Counted from the stretch's first letter, positions 23,117 through 31,488 are shown. The stretch is DNA of 40,730 nt from Actinophytocola sp. (GCF_009379765.1 NZ_WHTD01000067.1:1-40730), one strand, 5' to 3'. The notes: generated from the letters alone by a model not told the origin. Translations and numbers: made by a program.

Positions 23117-24436
23117 ATGACCTCGGTGGGACCACCGCCCGACAGATCGGGCAGCCGCAGCCTCGACCCGCATCTGCGCAGGTACGCCGCTCGAGCGGCC
23201 GGTATGACGGCCTCCGAGGTACGCGCGCTCTTCGCGGTGGCGAGCCGGCCCGAGGTCGTCTCGCTGGCCGGTGGGATGCCCAACATCACGGCGCTGCCGC
23301 TCGACTCGCTCTCCACCGAGATCGCGGGCCTGATCAGCACAGACGGCCTGGTCGCACTGCAGTACGGGTCCGCGCACGGGCTCCCTGAGCTGCGGGACCA
23401 GATCTGCGACGTGATGGCGCTCGAGGAGGTCCGCGGCCATCCCGACGACGTCGTGGTGACCGTTGGCTCCCAGATGGCGCTCGACATGGTGACGAGGATC
23501 TTCTGTGATCCCGGCGATGTCGTGCTCGCTGAGGGGCCGTCGTACGTGGGCGCGCTGGGCACGTTCGGCGCCTACCAGGCCGGCGTGGTCCACGTGGCGA
23601 TGGACGAGGACGGGCTGGTGCCCGAGGCGCTGCGCGAGGCGCTGGCCGCGTGCGAGCGGGCGGGCAAGCGGGTCAAGTTCCTGTACACGATCCCCAACTT
23701 CCACAACCCGGCCGGCGTGACGCTGAGCGTGGCCCGGCGGACCGAGATCCTCGAGATCTGTGCCCGGCACCGGGTGCTGGTGGTCGAGGACAACCCGTAC
23801 GGTCTGCTCGGCTTCGACGGGCAGACCTACCCGGCGCTGCGCTCGATGGACCCGGACAACGTGGTCTACCTCGGCTCGTTCTCCAAGACGTTCGCCGCGG
23901 GCCTGCGGGTCGGGTGGGCGCTCGCGCCGCACGCGGTGCGGGAGAAGCTCATGCTGGCCGCCGAGTCCGCCACGCTGTGCCCACCCACGTTGAACCAGAT
24001 GATCGTCTCCCGCTACCTCGCCACCCACGACTGGCGCGGCCAGATCAAGTCGTTCCAGCAGGCCTACCGGGAGCGGCGGGACGCGATGATCTCCGCGCTG
24101 GAGCAGTACCTGCCGGCCGGCTGCACGTGGACCGTGCCGGCCGGTGGGTTCTTCGTCTGGCTGACCGTGCCGGCGGGGGTGGACACCAAGGCGATGCTGC
24201 CCCGTGCGGTCACCGCACGCGTCGCCTATGTGTCCGGCACCGGGTTCTACGCTGACGGCCTGGGCAGCCGCCAGATGCGGTTGTCCTTCTGCTACCCGAC
24301 CCCGGAACGCATCACCGAGGGGGTGCGCCGGCTCGCCGCGGTGCTGTCCGACGAGCTGGAGCTCGCCCGGACGTTCGGCCCGATCAACCAGCGAGCCGGA
24401 TCCGGCCCCCAGGTGCCCGCGCCGGACACCGCATAA
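23117..24436 (+). CDS. PLP-dependent aminotransferase, class I fold
   Basis: A 439-residue fold-type I aminotransferase. Features include SLAGGMPNITALPLDSL near the N-terminus, the AL.YGSAHGLPELRDQI segment, IPNFHNPAGVTLS, VVEDNPYG, and SFSKTFAAGLRVGW with the PLP lysine near residue 257. It resembles the 2-aminoadipate/kynurenine (LysN/KAT-II-like) group and the aminotransferase half of MocR regulators, but there is no GntR domain. The amino acid substrate is unknown. GGAG lies shortly before the ATG. A D-Ala-D-Ala ligase-like gene follows 86 bases downstream on the same strand, so a joint role in making a modified dipeptide or amino acid is possible. Confidence 0.88.
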   Translation: MTSVGPPPDRSGSRSLDPHLRRYAARAAGMTASEVRALFAVASRPEVVSLAGGMPNITALPLDSLSTEIAGLISTDGLVALQYGSAHGLPELRDQICDVMALEEVRGHPDDVVVTVGSQMALDMVTRIFCDPGDVVLAEGPSYVGALGTFGAYQAGVVHVAMDEDGLVPEALREALAACERAGKRVKFLYTIPNFHNPAGVTLSVARRTEILEICARHRVLVVEDNPYGLLGFDGQTYPALRSMDPDNVVYLGSFSKTFAAGLRVGWALAPHAVREKLMLAAESATLCPPTLNQMIVSRYLATHDWRGQIKSFQQAYRERRDAMISALEQYLPAGCTWTVPAGGFFVWLTVPAGVDTKAMLPRAVTARVAYVSGTGFYADGLGSRQMRLSFCYPTPERITEGVRRLAAVLSDELELARTFGPINQRAGSGPQVPAPDTA

Positions 24437-24522
24437 CCCTTGCCCGGCAAGTAATCCGCGGTCGGCGGGAACTAGGTACGGTCACAATGGACAGTCCGTT
24501 GTGGAGCACGGAGGAGCGTCTC

Positions 24523-25485
24523 GTGTCCGATCGTTGTGTCGCGGTGCTGTCCGGCGGACTCTCCCACGAGCGGGAGGTCTCGCTGCGTTCCGGACGCCGG
24601 CTGTCGTCCGCGCTGCGGACCGCCGGCGTGACGGTCGAGGAGTGGGACGCCGACTCGTCACTGCTGGCCCGGTTGCGGGAGCACCGGCCGGACGCCGTGG
24701 TGATAGCGCTGCACGGGGGCGAGGGCGAGGGCGGCTCGATCCAGACGATGCTGGAGATGCTGGACGTCCCGTACGTGGGTGCCGACTCGCACGCGTGCCG
24801 GCGGGCCTGGGACAAGCCGACCGCCAAGACCGAGCTGGCCCGGGCCGGGCTCGCGACGCCGGAGTGGGTGGTCCTGCCGCACAGCACGTTCCGCGAGCTC
24901 GGGGCGAAGCCGGTGCTGGACGCGATGGTCGACCGGCTGGGCCTGCCGATGATGCTCAAGCCGGAGCAGGGTGGCTCGGCGCTGGGCGCGCAGGTGGTGC
25001 GCGACGCGGCGGACCTGCCGGCCGCGATGGTCGGTTGCCTGGCGTACTCGGAGACCGTGCTCGCCGAGCGGTTCATCGAGGGCGTGGAGGTCGCGGTCAC
25101 CGTGATCGACGGGCCGGACGGGCCGGAGGCGCTGCCCGCGGTGGAGATCGATCCGGAGACCGGGATCTACGACTACACCGCTCGCTACACCGCCGGTCTG
25201 ACCAACTTCCACACCCCGGCTCGGCTCGACGACCGGGCCGCGGCCGTGGTGGCCGGACTCGCCGTGGCGGCGCACCGGCTGCTCGGGCTCCGCGACGTGT
25301 CCCGCACCGACGCGATCGTCGCCGGCGACGGGACCGTCTTCTTCCTGGAGGCCAACTCCTCGCCGGGGCTGACCGAGACCTCGCTCCTGCCGATGGCGAT
25401 CGAGGTCGCCGGACGCTCGCTCGGCGACATTTATGCCGGCCTCATCGAGCGAGCTGTCGACCGCACCCAGGTCCACGCTGGGTGA
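24523..25485 (+). CDS. D-alanine--D-alanine ligase-like ATP-grasp protein
   Basis: A 320-residue ATP-grasp ligase. It keeps the N-terminal HEREVSLRSG motif, the ALHGGEGEGGSIQ loop, MLKPEQGGSALG (ATP-binding), IYDYTARYTAG (substrate-loop Tyr) and FFLEANSSPGLTETSLLPMA (magnesium-binding). These are near-canonical for Ddl, which joins two D-Ala for peptidoglycan. GTG 24523 is preferred: GGAGGA (24510-24515) lies 7 bases upstream; ATG 24487 would start just after a TACGGT -10 (24477-24482). The gene is absent from this place in the M. tuberculosis order as I recall it, and a housekeeping ddl usually lies elsewhere, so this may be a paralogue with altered specificity. Confidence 0.88.
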   Translation: MSDRCVAVLSGGLSHEREVSLRSGRRLSSALRTAGVTVEEWDADSSLLARLREHRPDAVVIALHGGEGEGGSIQTMLEMLDVPYVGADSHACRRAWDKPTAKTELARAGLATPEWVVLPHSTFRELGAKPVLDAMVDRLGLPMMLKPEQGGSALGAQVVRDAADLPAAMVGCLAYSETVLAERFIEGVEVAVTVIDGPDGPEALPAVEIDPETGIYDYTARYTAGLTNFHTPARLDDRAAAVVAGLAVAAHRLLGLRDVSRTDAIVAGDGTVFFLEANSSPGLTETSLLPMAIEVAGRSLGDIYAGLIERAVDRTQVHAG

Positions 25486-25539
25486 TCGATCAGGCACTGT
25501 CCGCCTTCGTCACCGTGACGTAAGCGACCGGGGTGATCC

Positions 25540-26511
25540 CTAATCGGATCCCAGCGTCCGATTTGCCCCATTTTTCGACATCAGGTCAACGATTCGCTCA
25601 AGATCGTCAACTGAGCCGAACTCGACCACGATCTTGCCCTTGCGCTTGCCGAGCTCGACCTTCACCCGCGTGTCGAACGTGTTGGAGAGGCGCTCGGCCA
25701 CATCCTGCAGACCCGGCGCCTGCATCGGCTTGCGGGGCGCCTGCTTGGGCTTGGGCGGCGCCGCGTTCTTCAGCAGCGTGACCGCTTCCTCGGTGGCGCG
25801 GACGGACAGCCCCTCGGCGACGATCCGGGCGGCCAACTCCTCCTGCATGCCGGCGTCGTCGAGGCCGAGCAGCGCGCGGGCGTGCCCGGAGGAGAGCACG
25901 CCGGCGGCGACCCGGCGCTGCACCGGCAGGGGGAGCTTCAACAGTCGGATCGTGTTGGTGATGACCGGCCGGCTGCGCCCGATACGGGAGGCCAGCTCGT
26001 CGTGGGTCACCTCGAACTCGTCGAGCAGCTGCTGGTAGGCCGCCGCCTCTTCGAGCGGGTTCAGCTGGACGCGGTGGATGTTCTCCAGGAGGGCATCGCG
26101 GAGCATCGCGTCGTCGGCGGTCTGCCGGACGATGGCCGGGATCTTGGCCATCTCCGCACGCTGGGCCGCCCGGAGGCGGCGCTCGCCCATGACGAGCTCG
26201 TAGGAGTCACTGCCGAGCTCGCGCACGACGATGGGCTGCATGAGACCGAACTCGCGGATCGAGTGCTCGAGCTCGCTCAGCGACTCCTCGTCGAAGACCT
26301 GACGAGGCTGCTTGGGGTTGGCCTGGATCGAGCCGGTCGGGATCTCCCGATACACGGCTCCGGCCACCGAACCGCTCGGCGCAGGAGGAGCGCCGCCGCC
26401 CGGCCGGAGCGCTGGCCTCGGCAGCTTCACCGCGCCGTCGGTTGACCCGGCCGGGCCCTGCGGAATCAGTGCGGCGAGGCCTCGGCCCAGTCCGCCCTTG
26501 CGTTCGGTCAT
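25540..26511 (-). CDS. parB: Chromosome partitioning protein ParB
   Basis: A 323-residue ParB that binds parS and spreads as a CTP-dependent clamp. The N-terminus (GGLGRGLAALIP) carries the peptide that stimulates ParA. The CTP-binding ParB/Srx region contains QPRQVFDEESLSELEHSI and GERRLRAAQRAEM. Next comes ENIHRVQLNPLEEA, then the helix-turn-helix (LASRIGRSRPVITNTIRLL). The C-terminal dimerisation domain ends the protein. It follows parA with a 10-base gap on the minus strand; GAGAGCAGC precedes the ATG. Two perfect parS sites lie about 1.1 and 1.9 kb upstream. It converges on the Ddl-like gene. Confidence 0.97.
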   Translation of the reverse strand: MTERKGGLGRGLAALIPQGPAGSTDGAVKLPRPALRPGGGAPPAPSGSVAGAVYREIPTGSIQANPKQPRQVFDEESLSELEHSIREFGLMQPIVVRELGSDSYELVMGERRLRAAQRAEMAKIPAIVRQTADDAMLRDALLENIHRVQLNPLEEAAAYQQLLDEFEVTHDELASRIGRSRPVITNTIRLLKLPLPVQRRVAAGVLSSGHARALLGLDDAGMQEELAARIVAEGLSVRATEEAVTLLKNAAPPKPKQAPRKPMQAPGLQDVAERLSNTFDTRVKVELGKRKGKIVVEFGSVDDLERIVDLMSKNGANRTLGSD

Positions 26512-26521
26512 GTGCTGCTCT

Positions 26522-27460
26522 CTACTCCCCGCCGAACCCGCGTTCGGCCATCTCCCTGGCCGCGTCGAGGTAGCTCATCGCACCCCGGGAACCCGGGTCG
26601 TACGCGAGCACGGTCTGTCCGAAACCGGGTGCCTCGGACACCTTCACGCTCCTGGGGATCACAGTACGCAAGACCGTGTCCCCGAAGTGCTTCCGAACCT
26701 CCGCGGTCACCTGATCGGCGAGCTTCGTGCGCCCGTCGTACATGGTGAGCAGGATGGTCGACACCTGCAGGTTCGGGTTGAGGTGGTTCTGCACCAGCTC
26801 GATGTTGCGCAGCAGCTGGGAGAGGCCCTCCAGCGCGTAGTACTCGCACTGGATCGGGATGAGCACCTCTTCGGCCGCCACCATCGCGTTGACGGTCAGC
26901 AGGCCGAGTGACGGCGGGCAGTCGATGAACACGTAGTCCGGGTTCAGCTGGTCCAGCGCGCCCGTGGGCAGCGCCTCCTTGAGTCGGGCCTCGCGACCCT
27001 CCATCGAGACGAGCTCGATCTCCGCGCCGGCCAGGTCGATCGTGGCGGGCACGCAGTAGAGGTTGTCCGACTGGTCGCTCACGGCGGCGGCGTCCGCGAG
27101 GGACACCTCGCCGATCAGCACCTCGTAGATGGACGGCACGCCGGACCGGTGATCGACGCCGAGAGCGGTGCTGGCGTTGCCCTGCGGGTCGAGGTCGATC
27201 ACCAGCACCTTGAGCCCGTGCATGGCGAGCGCCGCCGCGAGGTTGACCGCACTGGTCGTCTTGCCGACGCCGCCCTTCTGGTTCGCAACGGTCATGACGC
27301 GGCGGCGCGCGGGTCGGGGAAGTATGTCCTTGGGGTGCAACATCCGAGTGGCGCGTGCCGCCTCTTCGGCGATCGGCGTCCAGCCGGATACCGCCTGCGC
27401 GGCCTCGACCGTCTCGTGCATGGTCTGCTCGCTCTGCGGCTGCCCGTGTCGTCCGCTCAC
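26522..27460 (-). CDS. parA: Chromosome partitioning ATPase ParA
   Basis: A 312-residue ParA/Soj ATPase with the deviant Walker A motif NQKGGVGKTTSAVNLAAALA at about residues 55-74, the A' motif VIDLDPQGNAS, and Walker B in YVFIDCPPSLGLLT. It positions ParB-bound origins. The N-terminal extension of about 50 residues before Walker A is typical of actinobacteria. GTG 27460 is chosen because AGGGG (27470-27466) lies 5 bases upstream; the frame is open to 27511 but without a site. parB follows after 10 bases, and a perfect parS site lies about 108 bases upstream, so ParB may influence its own operon. Confidence 0.96.
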   Translation of the reverse strand: MSGRHGQPQSEQTMHETVEAAQAVSGWTPIAEEAARATRMLHPKDILPRPARRRVMTVANQKGGVGKTTSAVNLAAALAMHGLKVLVIDLDPQGNASTALGVDHRSGVPSIYEVLIGEVSLADAAAVSDQSDNLYCVPATIDLAGAEIELVSMEGREARLKEALPTGALDQLNPDYVFIDCPPSLGLLTVNAMVAAEEVLIPIQCEYYALEGLSQLLRNIELVQNHLNPNLQVSTILLTMYDGRTKLADQVTAEVRKHFGDTVLRTVIPRSVKVSEAPGFGQTVLAYDPGSRGAMSYLDAAREMAERGFGGE

Positions 27461-27567
27461 GACAGCCCCTCGCAGGCTCGGTGCCGCCGCTCGCGGTCGC
27501 CCTGTGCCCATGGTTCGCTCGCACGCTCGCTCACTGTTCGATCCACCTCGCCTGCCCGGACTCGTGC

Positions 27568-27583
27568 TGTTTCACGTGAAACA
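27568..27583. promoter_or_regulatory. parS site 1
   Basis: TGTTTCACGTGAAACA, the perfect 16-bp consensus palindrome bound by ParB. It lies between the rsmG stop and the parA start. Confidence 0.97.
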
Positions 27584-27631
27584 TCGATCGCTCCGATCGT
27601 TGGTCTGCAGGACCCGGGAGCATCTCCGCGG

Positions 27632-28342
27632 TCACTGCGTCTGATCCTTCCTGGTGCGTCGCGGAGGACGACCATGGACCCCCTCGCGCCCCCGCGCGCC
27701 GACCCGCTCGATCTCAATGATGGTTGCCGGCGTCTCCAGGACCCCGACGCCACACCGTTCGACGGTCGGCAGCGACCCACCCGCACGCTTGACCGCGCCG
27801 CCATCGCGTGCGATCTCGGCCTCCGCGCTCTCTCCCTTGAGTGCGACGAGCCGGCCGCCCTGCCGTAGCAGAGGGGCGCTCCAGCCCCAGAGTCGATCGA
27901 GTGGAGCCACCGCACGCGCGATGACAACATCGGCACCCGAGAGCTGTTGCTTGATAGCCGGCTCTTCGGCGCGACCACGAACCACGATCGCCGACAGCGA
28001 CAGCGCGTCGACGATCTCCTCCAGCCACGCCACCCGGCGAGCCATCGGCTCCAACAATGTGACGTCCAGATCGGGTCTTGCCAAGCAGAGAGGAATGCCG
28101 GGGAGCCCGGCACCGGAACCTATGTCTATGACCCGCACGCCGCTCGGGATCCGCTCGCCGACCACGGCCGAGTTCAGAAGATGGCGATCCCACAGCCGAT
28201 CGACCTCACGGGGTCCGATCAAGCCTCGCTCTATGCCGACGGCGGCGAGCAGTTCAACGAACTGCACCGCCGCCGGCATGGCGTCGCCGAAGATGGTCGA
28301 AGCGGACTCCGGGGGAGCGGGTGCTGATGGCGTCTCGGCCAC
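27632..28342 (-). CDS. rsmG: 16S rRNA (guanine527-N7)-methyltransferase RsmG
   Basis: A 236-residue SAM-dependent methyltransferase (GidB). It methylates G527 of 16S rRNA; loss gives low-level streptomycin resistance in other actinobacteria. SAM-binding marks are VIDIGSGAGLPGIPLCLARP and VTLLEPMARRVAWLEEIV; GPREVDRLWDRHLLNSAVV is the typical N-terminal motif. Both ends of the gene face a parS site. The GTG at 28342 has GGAAGGG 6 bases upstream. The basic C-terminal tail (GRPPRRTRK) is probably flexible. Confidence 0.96.
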   Translation of the reverse strand: MAETPSAPAPPESASTIFGDAMPAAVQFVELLAAVGIERGLIGPREVDRLWDRHLLNSAVVGERIPSGVRVIDIGSGAGLPGIPLCLARPDLDVTLLEPMARRVAWLEEIVDALSLSAIVVRGRAEEPAIKQQLSGADVVIARAVAPLDRLWGWSAPLLRQGGRLVALKGESAEAEIARDGGAVKRAGGSLPTVERCGVGVLETPATIIEIERVGARGREGVHGRPPRRTRKDQTQ

Positions 28343-28368
28343 CTTGCACCCTTCCTCGCTAGTCCCGT

Positions 28369-28384
28369 TGTTTCACGTGAAACA
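28369..28384. promoter_or_regulatory. parS site 2
   Basis: A second perfect TGTTTCACGTGAAACA, in the gap between the jag stop (28396) and the rsmG start (28342), 801 bp from the first. Confidence 0.97.
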
Positions 28385-28395
28385 GAACGCGAGTG

Positions 28396-29046
28396 TCAGG
28401 ACTGGCGGAACACCACGACGCGACGCCGGGGGTCCTCGCCCTCACTCTCACTGTGCACGCCGTCGAACGACGCCACAGCGTCGTGGACGACCTTGCGCTC
28501 GAACGGCGTCATCGGCTGAAGCCGAACTCGCTCGTCACCGCCGAGCACCCGCTCCGCGGTGGCCCGACCCAGATCCCGCAGCTCCTGCCGGCGGTCCGCT
28601 CGCCAGCCCGCGACGTCGAGCATCAGCCGGCTACGGGCTCCCGTCTCCTGCTGCACGGCGAGTCGGGTGAGCTCCTGGAGTGCCTCGAGCACGTTGCCCC
28701 GCGGCCCGACGAGCTTCTCCAGATCGTCGCCACCATCGATGCTCACGATCGCGCGGCCGGCTTCGACGTCGAGGTCGATGTCACCGTCGTAGTCGACTAG
28801 GTCGAGCAACCGCTCGAGATAGTCGCCCGCGATGTCGCCCTCCTTGACGAGTAGATCCTCGTTCGAGCCAGCGGCGCGGTCGTCACCGTCCTCGTTGTCA
28901 TCGGCATCGTCCTCAGCGCCGTCCGCGACAGCGTCCGACTCGACGATCACCTCACCATCGGCCACGGCCGGTTGGTCCGCGGTCTGCTCGGCAGTCTCCT
29001 CGATGGAGTCCTGCTCTGCCCCCGACTCCTGCACCGTTTCCGGCAC
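28396..29046 (-). CDS. jag: Jag/KhpB RNA-binding protein (KH and R3H domains)
   Basis: A 216-residue RNA-binding protein. The first 75 residues are strongly acidic (many Asp and Glu) and lack the Jag_N domain known from firmicutes. A KH domain follows, with the GxxG loop in LVGPRGNVLEALQ. An R3H domain has RRQELRDLGRATAERVL and the Arg-x3-His pair in ERKVVHDAV. It is probably a partner of KhpA in post-transcriptional control linked to cell envelope growth, as in other Gram-positives. The GTG has GAGGAG (29057-29052) 5 bases upstream. It lies 32 bases after yidC in the rpmH-rnpA-yidD-yidC-jag-rsmG series. Confidence 0.93.
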   Translation of the reverse strand: MPETVQESGAEQDSIEETAEQTADQPAVADGEVIVESDAVADGAEDDADDNEDGDDRAAGSNEDLLVKEGDIAGDYLERLLDLVDYDGDIDLDVEAGRAIVSIDGGDDLEKLVGPRGNVLEALQELTRLAVQQETGARSRLMLDVAGWRADRRQELRDLGRATAERVLGGDERVRLQPMTPFERKVVHDAVASFDGVHSESEGEDPRRRVVVFRQS

Positions 29047-29078
29047 GGCTTCTCCTCTCCAGGTCCGGATCCGCCGCG

Positions 29079-30260
29079 TCAGCGATTCTTCCGACCTGTG
29101 TTCTTCTTACGGGAACGGTCTGCGCTCAGACCGGAAACTGTGTCGCCGTCCTCCGGCTTGTCCGCGGCGCCGTTGCCGGTCGCCTTGGCGGCGCCGCTCG
29201 TGGACTTGGCGGTGCCGGTCGACTTGGTCGTACCGGTGGACTTCGTGGCGCCCGTCGACCGGGTGCCCGTGGCCTTGGTGGTGCCGGTGGCCTTGGTGGT
29301 GCCGGTCGGCTTCGCGGTGCCCGGCTTCGCGGTGCCCGGCTTCGCGGTGCCGCCGGTGGCCGGCTTGGTACCCGGGGTGCCACTCGTGCCGTCGGTGGTG
29401 GCCGGACGCTTCTTCACCTGGGCCGGCCGCTGGCCGGGCTTCGGCGCGAGGTTGCTCCGCTTCTCGATGGCGGCGGCCTTCTTCGTCTCTTCCTCGGCGT
29501 CGATCTTCCGGTACACGAGCCGCTGCTGCATCATCGTCCACGTGTTGTTGGCGAGCCAGTAGAGCAGCAGACCGATGGGGAAGAACAGACCGAAGATCAG
29601 CACCCCCAGCGGGAAGATGTAGAGGGTGAGCTTGTTCATGATCGCGGTTTGCGAGGTGGCCGAGTCCGGGTTCTGCCGCGCCACCGAGTGCCGCGCGGTC
29701 AGGTGGGTCAGCACACTCGCGAGGATCATCAGCGGGATCGACACGATGATGACCGACGTGCGGTTGGCGCCCAGCGCCTCGAGCGCCTGCTGCGGCTGGG
29801 TGATGAAGTTCGAGAGCCGCGCACCGAACAGGTTGGCGTCGATGTAGGACTGCACGCCCGCGGCGTCGAAGAAGTAGTTCTCGGTGTGGCCCGGCTGGAA
29901 CGACCGCAGCACATGGAACAGGCCGATGAAGACCGGGATCTGCAGCAGCATCGGCAGGCAGCCGCCGAGCGGGCTGAACCCGTGCTCGCGCTGGAGCTTC
30001 TGCATCTCCTGCGCCTGGCGCTGCCGGTCGTTGGCGTACTTCTTCTGGAGCTTCTTCATCTCGGGCGCGAACTCCTGCATCGCGCGCATCGAGCGGACCT
30101 GCTTCACGAACGGCTTGAACATGATCGCGCGCAGGGTGAAGACCAGGAACATGATGCCCAGCACCCAGGAGATGCCGCTGCTGTCACCGAACACATGCCC
30201 GAACACCCAGTGCCAGCACCACAGAATGAAGGACACGGGGTAGTAGATGAAGTCGAGCAC
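29079..30260 (-). CDS. yidC: Membrane protein insertase YidC
   Basis: A 393-residue Oxa1/YidC/Alb3 insertase. It inserts membrane proteins alone or with SecYEG. Five membrane segments are visible, starting FIYYPVSFILWCWHWVFG; the conserved loop GGCLPMLLQIPVFIGLFHVL is the family signature. The last 100 residues form a basic low-complexity tail built on repeats of about six residues such as TGTTKA and TGTTKS, interspersed with KPGTA. Long basic tails of this kind can contact the ribosome. GTG 30260 has AAGGAG 7 bases upstream and lies 4 bases after the yidD stop; longer frames overlap yidD. Confidence 0.96.
   Translation of the reverse strand: MLDFIYYPVSFILWCWHWVFGHVFGDSSGISWVLGIMFLVFTLRAIMFKPFVKQVRSMRAMQEFAPEMKKLQKKYANDRQRQAQEMQKLQREHGFSPLGGCLPMLLQIPVFIGLFHVLRSFQPGHTENYFFDAAGVQSYIDANLFGARLSNFITQPQQALEALGANRTSVIIVSIPLMILASVLTHLTARHSVARQNPDSATSQTAIMNKLTLYIFPLGVLIFGLFFPIGLLLYWLANNTWTMMQQRLVYRKIDAEEETKKAAAIEKRSNLAPKPGQRPAQVKKRPATTDGTSGTPGTKPATGGTAKPGTAKPGTAKPTGTTKATGTTKATGTRSTGATKSTGTTKSTGTAKSTSGAAKATGNGAADKPEDGDTVSGLSADRSRKKNTGRKNR
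29150..29360 (-). repeat. Short tandem repeats encoding the YidC C-terminal tail
   Basis: The DNA here is built from near-identical units of 15-18 bases, for example CTTCGCGGTGCCCGG repeated near 29310-29350 and TGGTGCCGGT-type units near 29280. They keep the yidC reading frame and encode Thr-Gly-Lys-rich repeats, roughly residues 303-370 of YidC. Confidence 0.75.
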
Positions 30261-30264
30261 GGAG

Positions 30265-30696
30265 CTACTCCTTGGCGAGGGGGTGGCGAGCCTGGTTCGG
30301 CGTCCCCGACCCGTCGGTGTCAGCGTCTTGGTGGCGCATGTCTGAGTGGCGCGGCTTCTCGCGGCGCGGCGGCACCGGGTCGTAGCCGGCACGGCCCCAA
30401 GGGGCACAGCGGGCGAGCCTGTACACGGTGAGCCAGGTGCCGCGCAGCGCGCCGTGGGTCGTCAACGCCTCGACGGCGTACGCGCTGCAGCTCGGCTCGA
30501 ACCGGCAAGTCGGGGGAAGCGCCGGCGAGATCCATCGCCGGTAGAAGTTGATCGGCACCAGCAGCACGCGGGCCACCGGACCGGGGCGTCGCCGAGAGGC
30601 GTCGGTGACAGTGTCTATAGGGGTGTCCGTAGCGGCGTCGCTTGCCGGAGCGTCCACGACAGAGGTGTCCGGCTCCGTGTCATGCGTGACACTCAC
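30265..30696 (-). CDS. yidD: Membrane protein insertion efficiency factor YidD
   Basis: A 143-residue protein of the YidD (UPF0161) family. The conserved core is INFYRRWISPALPPTCRFEP followed by SCSAYAVEALTTHG, and RCAPWGRAGYDPVP. It assists YidC-dependent insertion at the inner face of the membrane. The usual family length is about 70-110 residues; here a 40-residue Asp/Thr-rich N-terminal extension and a 30-residue polar tail are added. The GTG at 30696 overlaps the rnpA stop in GTGA, suggesting coupled translation; a later internal start would remove the extension. Confidence 0.93.
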   Translation of the reverse strand: MSVTHDTEPDTSVVDAPASDAATDTPIDTVTDASRRRPGPVARVLLVPINFYRRWISPALPPTCRFEPSCSAYAVEALTTHGALRGTWLTVYRLARCAPWGRAGYDPVPPRREKPRHSDMRHQDADTDGSGTPNQARHPLAKE

Positions 30697-31079
30697 TGCG
30701 CACCACCGTTATCGCCGACCGCGAGTCGCAACCGCCGCAAGGCGGAGTCGATGTCATTGCCGAGCTCCGCACTCGCCGCCTGGGCAGCCTGCGGCAACGC
30801 TCGGACGACCAACGAGCAACCCGGCTGGACGGTTCCCAGCCGATCCCGTAACAGATGGCGCAGCCGTCGCGCGACGCGGTGGCGTACGACCGAGTTCCCC
30901 ACGGCCTTGCTGACGACGAAACCGACACGGGTCCGGCCGGAAGAGGCCACACCGAGCCGAGCGACCTCCTCGGCCGTGATCGCATGCACGACGAGCCGGG
31001 GTCGGCCAACTCGCCGACCCTTCCTGGTCACCAGCCGAAAATCGTCGCCACCGGTCAGTCGAGCGGACGCGGGGAGCAC
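30693..31079 (-). CDS. rnpA: Ribonuclease P protein component
   Basis: A 128-residue RNase P protein, which helps the RNA subunit cut 5' leaders from pre-tRNAs. The family motif appears in RVGFVVSKAVGNSVVRHRVA followed by RRLRHLLRD, and the N-terminal part has ARLTGGDDFRLVTRKGRR. GTG 31079 is chosen as it lies 4 bases after the rpmH stop; the longer frame overlaps rpmH. The end overlaps the yidD start. Together with rpmH it forms the conserved pair beside dnaA. Confidence 0.96.
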   Translation of the reverse strand: MLPASARLTGGDDFRLVTRKGRRVGRPRLVVHAITAEEVARLGVASSGRTRVGFVVSKAVGNSVVRHRVARRLRHLLRDRLGTVQPGCSLVVRALPQAAQAASAELGNDIDSALRRLRLAVGDNGGAQ

Positions 31080-31083
31080 GCAG

Positions 31084-31221
31084 TCAGGCGGACAGGCGCT
31101 TGCGACCCTTGCCACGACGAGCCGCGAGGATGGCCCGGCCGGCACGGGTGCGCATGCGCAGCCGGAACCCGTGGGTCCGCGACCGGCGGCGGTTGTTCGG
31201 CTGGAAAGTACGCTTGCTCAC
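31084..31221 (-). CDS. rpmH: 50S ribosomal protein L34
   Basis: A 45-residue, very basic ribosomal protein: SKRTFQPNNRRRSRTHGFRL then MRTRAGRAILAARRGKGRKR and LSA. The motif and length are fully typical. The GTG at 31221 has GGGAGA 6-7 bases upstream. It is the first gene of the leftward rpmH-rnpA-yidD-yidC-jag series and diverges from dnaA. Confidence 0.97.
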   Translation of the reverse strand: MSKRTFQPNNRRRSRTHGFRLRMRTRAGRAILAARRGKGRKRLSA

Positions 31222-31350
31222 GGTGGATCTCCCGGTACTGGCTCGCCAAGTTCTCGCGTCTCCGCCGTCGGATCGGCGTCCCGGCCCCAACGCCCGGACA
31301 TACCGACGGACGGCGCACAGAACTCACCCACACCTCGGGGAGACCTTATG

Positions 31351-31380
31351 AGACTACGCACCCCCGATCAGGCGGTTCAA
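31351..31380 (-). promoter_or_regulatory. rpmH promoter
   Basis: On the minus strand TTGAAC (31380-31375) is followed after 18 bases by TAGTCT (31356-31351), a good vegetative promoter. Transcription would start near 31344, leaving a leader of about 120 bases. Confidence 0.6.
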
Positions 31381-31459
31381 TCCGGGTCTCTTTTGTCGAC
31401 CGGCGCGCACCGCTCGGCGACACGCCGCGCACGGTCAGATGCTTGCCCCCGGACACATC

Positions 31460-31488
31460 TTGTGGCATGGCCCGACGCTTGTTAGCGT
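31460..31488 (+). promoter_or_regulatory. dnaA promoter candidate
   Basis: TTGTGG (31460-31465) and TAGCGT (31483-31488) are separated by exactly 17 bases. The transcript would start near 31495, giving a leader of roughly 230 bases that contains DnaA boxes. Confidence 0.55.

Noticed and set aside
25508..25520. Palindrome CGTCAC-C-GTGACG between the Ddl-like gene and parB as terminator
   Set aside because: The one-base centre cannot form a hairpin loop; it might be a protein site but nothing supports that.
29150..29360. CRISPR-like array
   Set aside because: The repeats are contiguous, in frame with yidC, and have no unique spacers.
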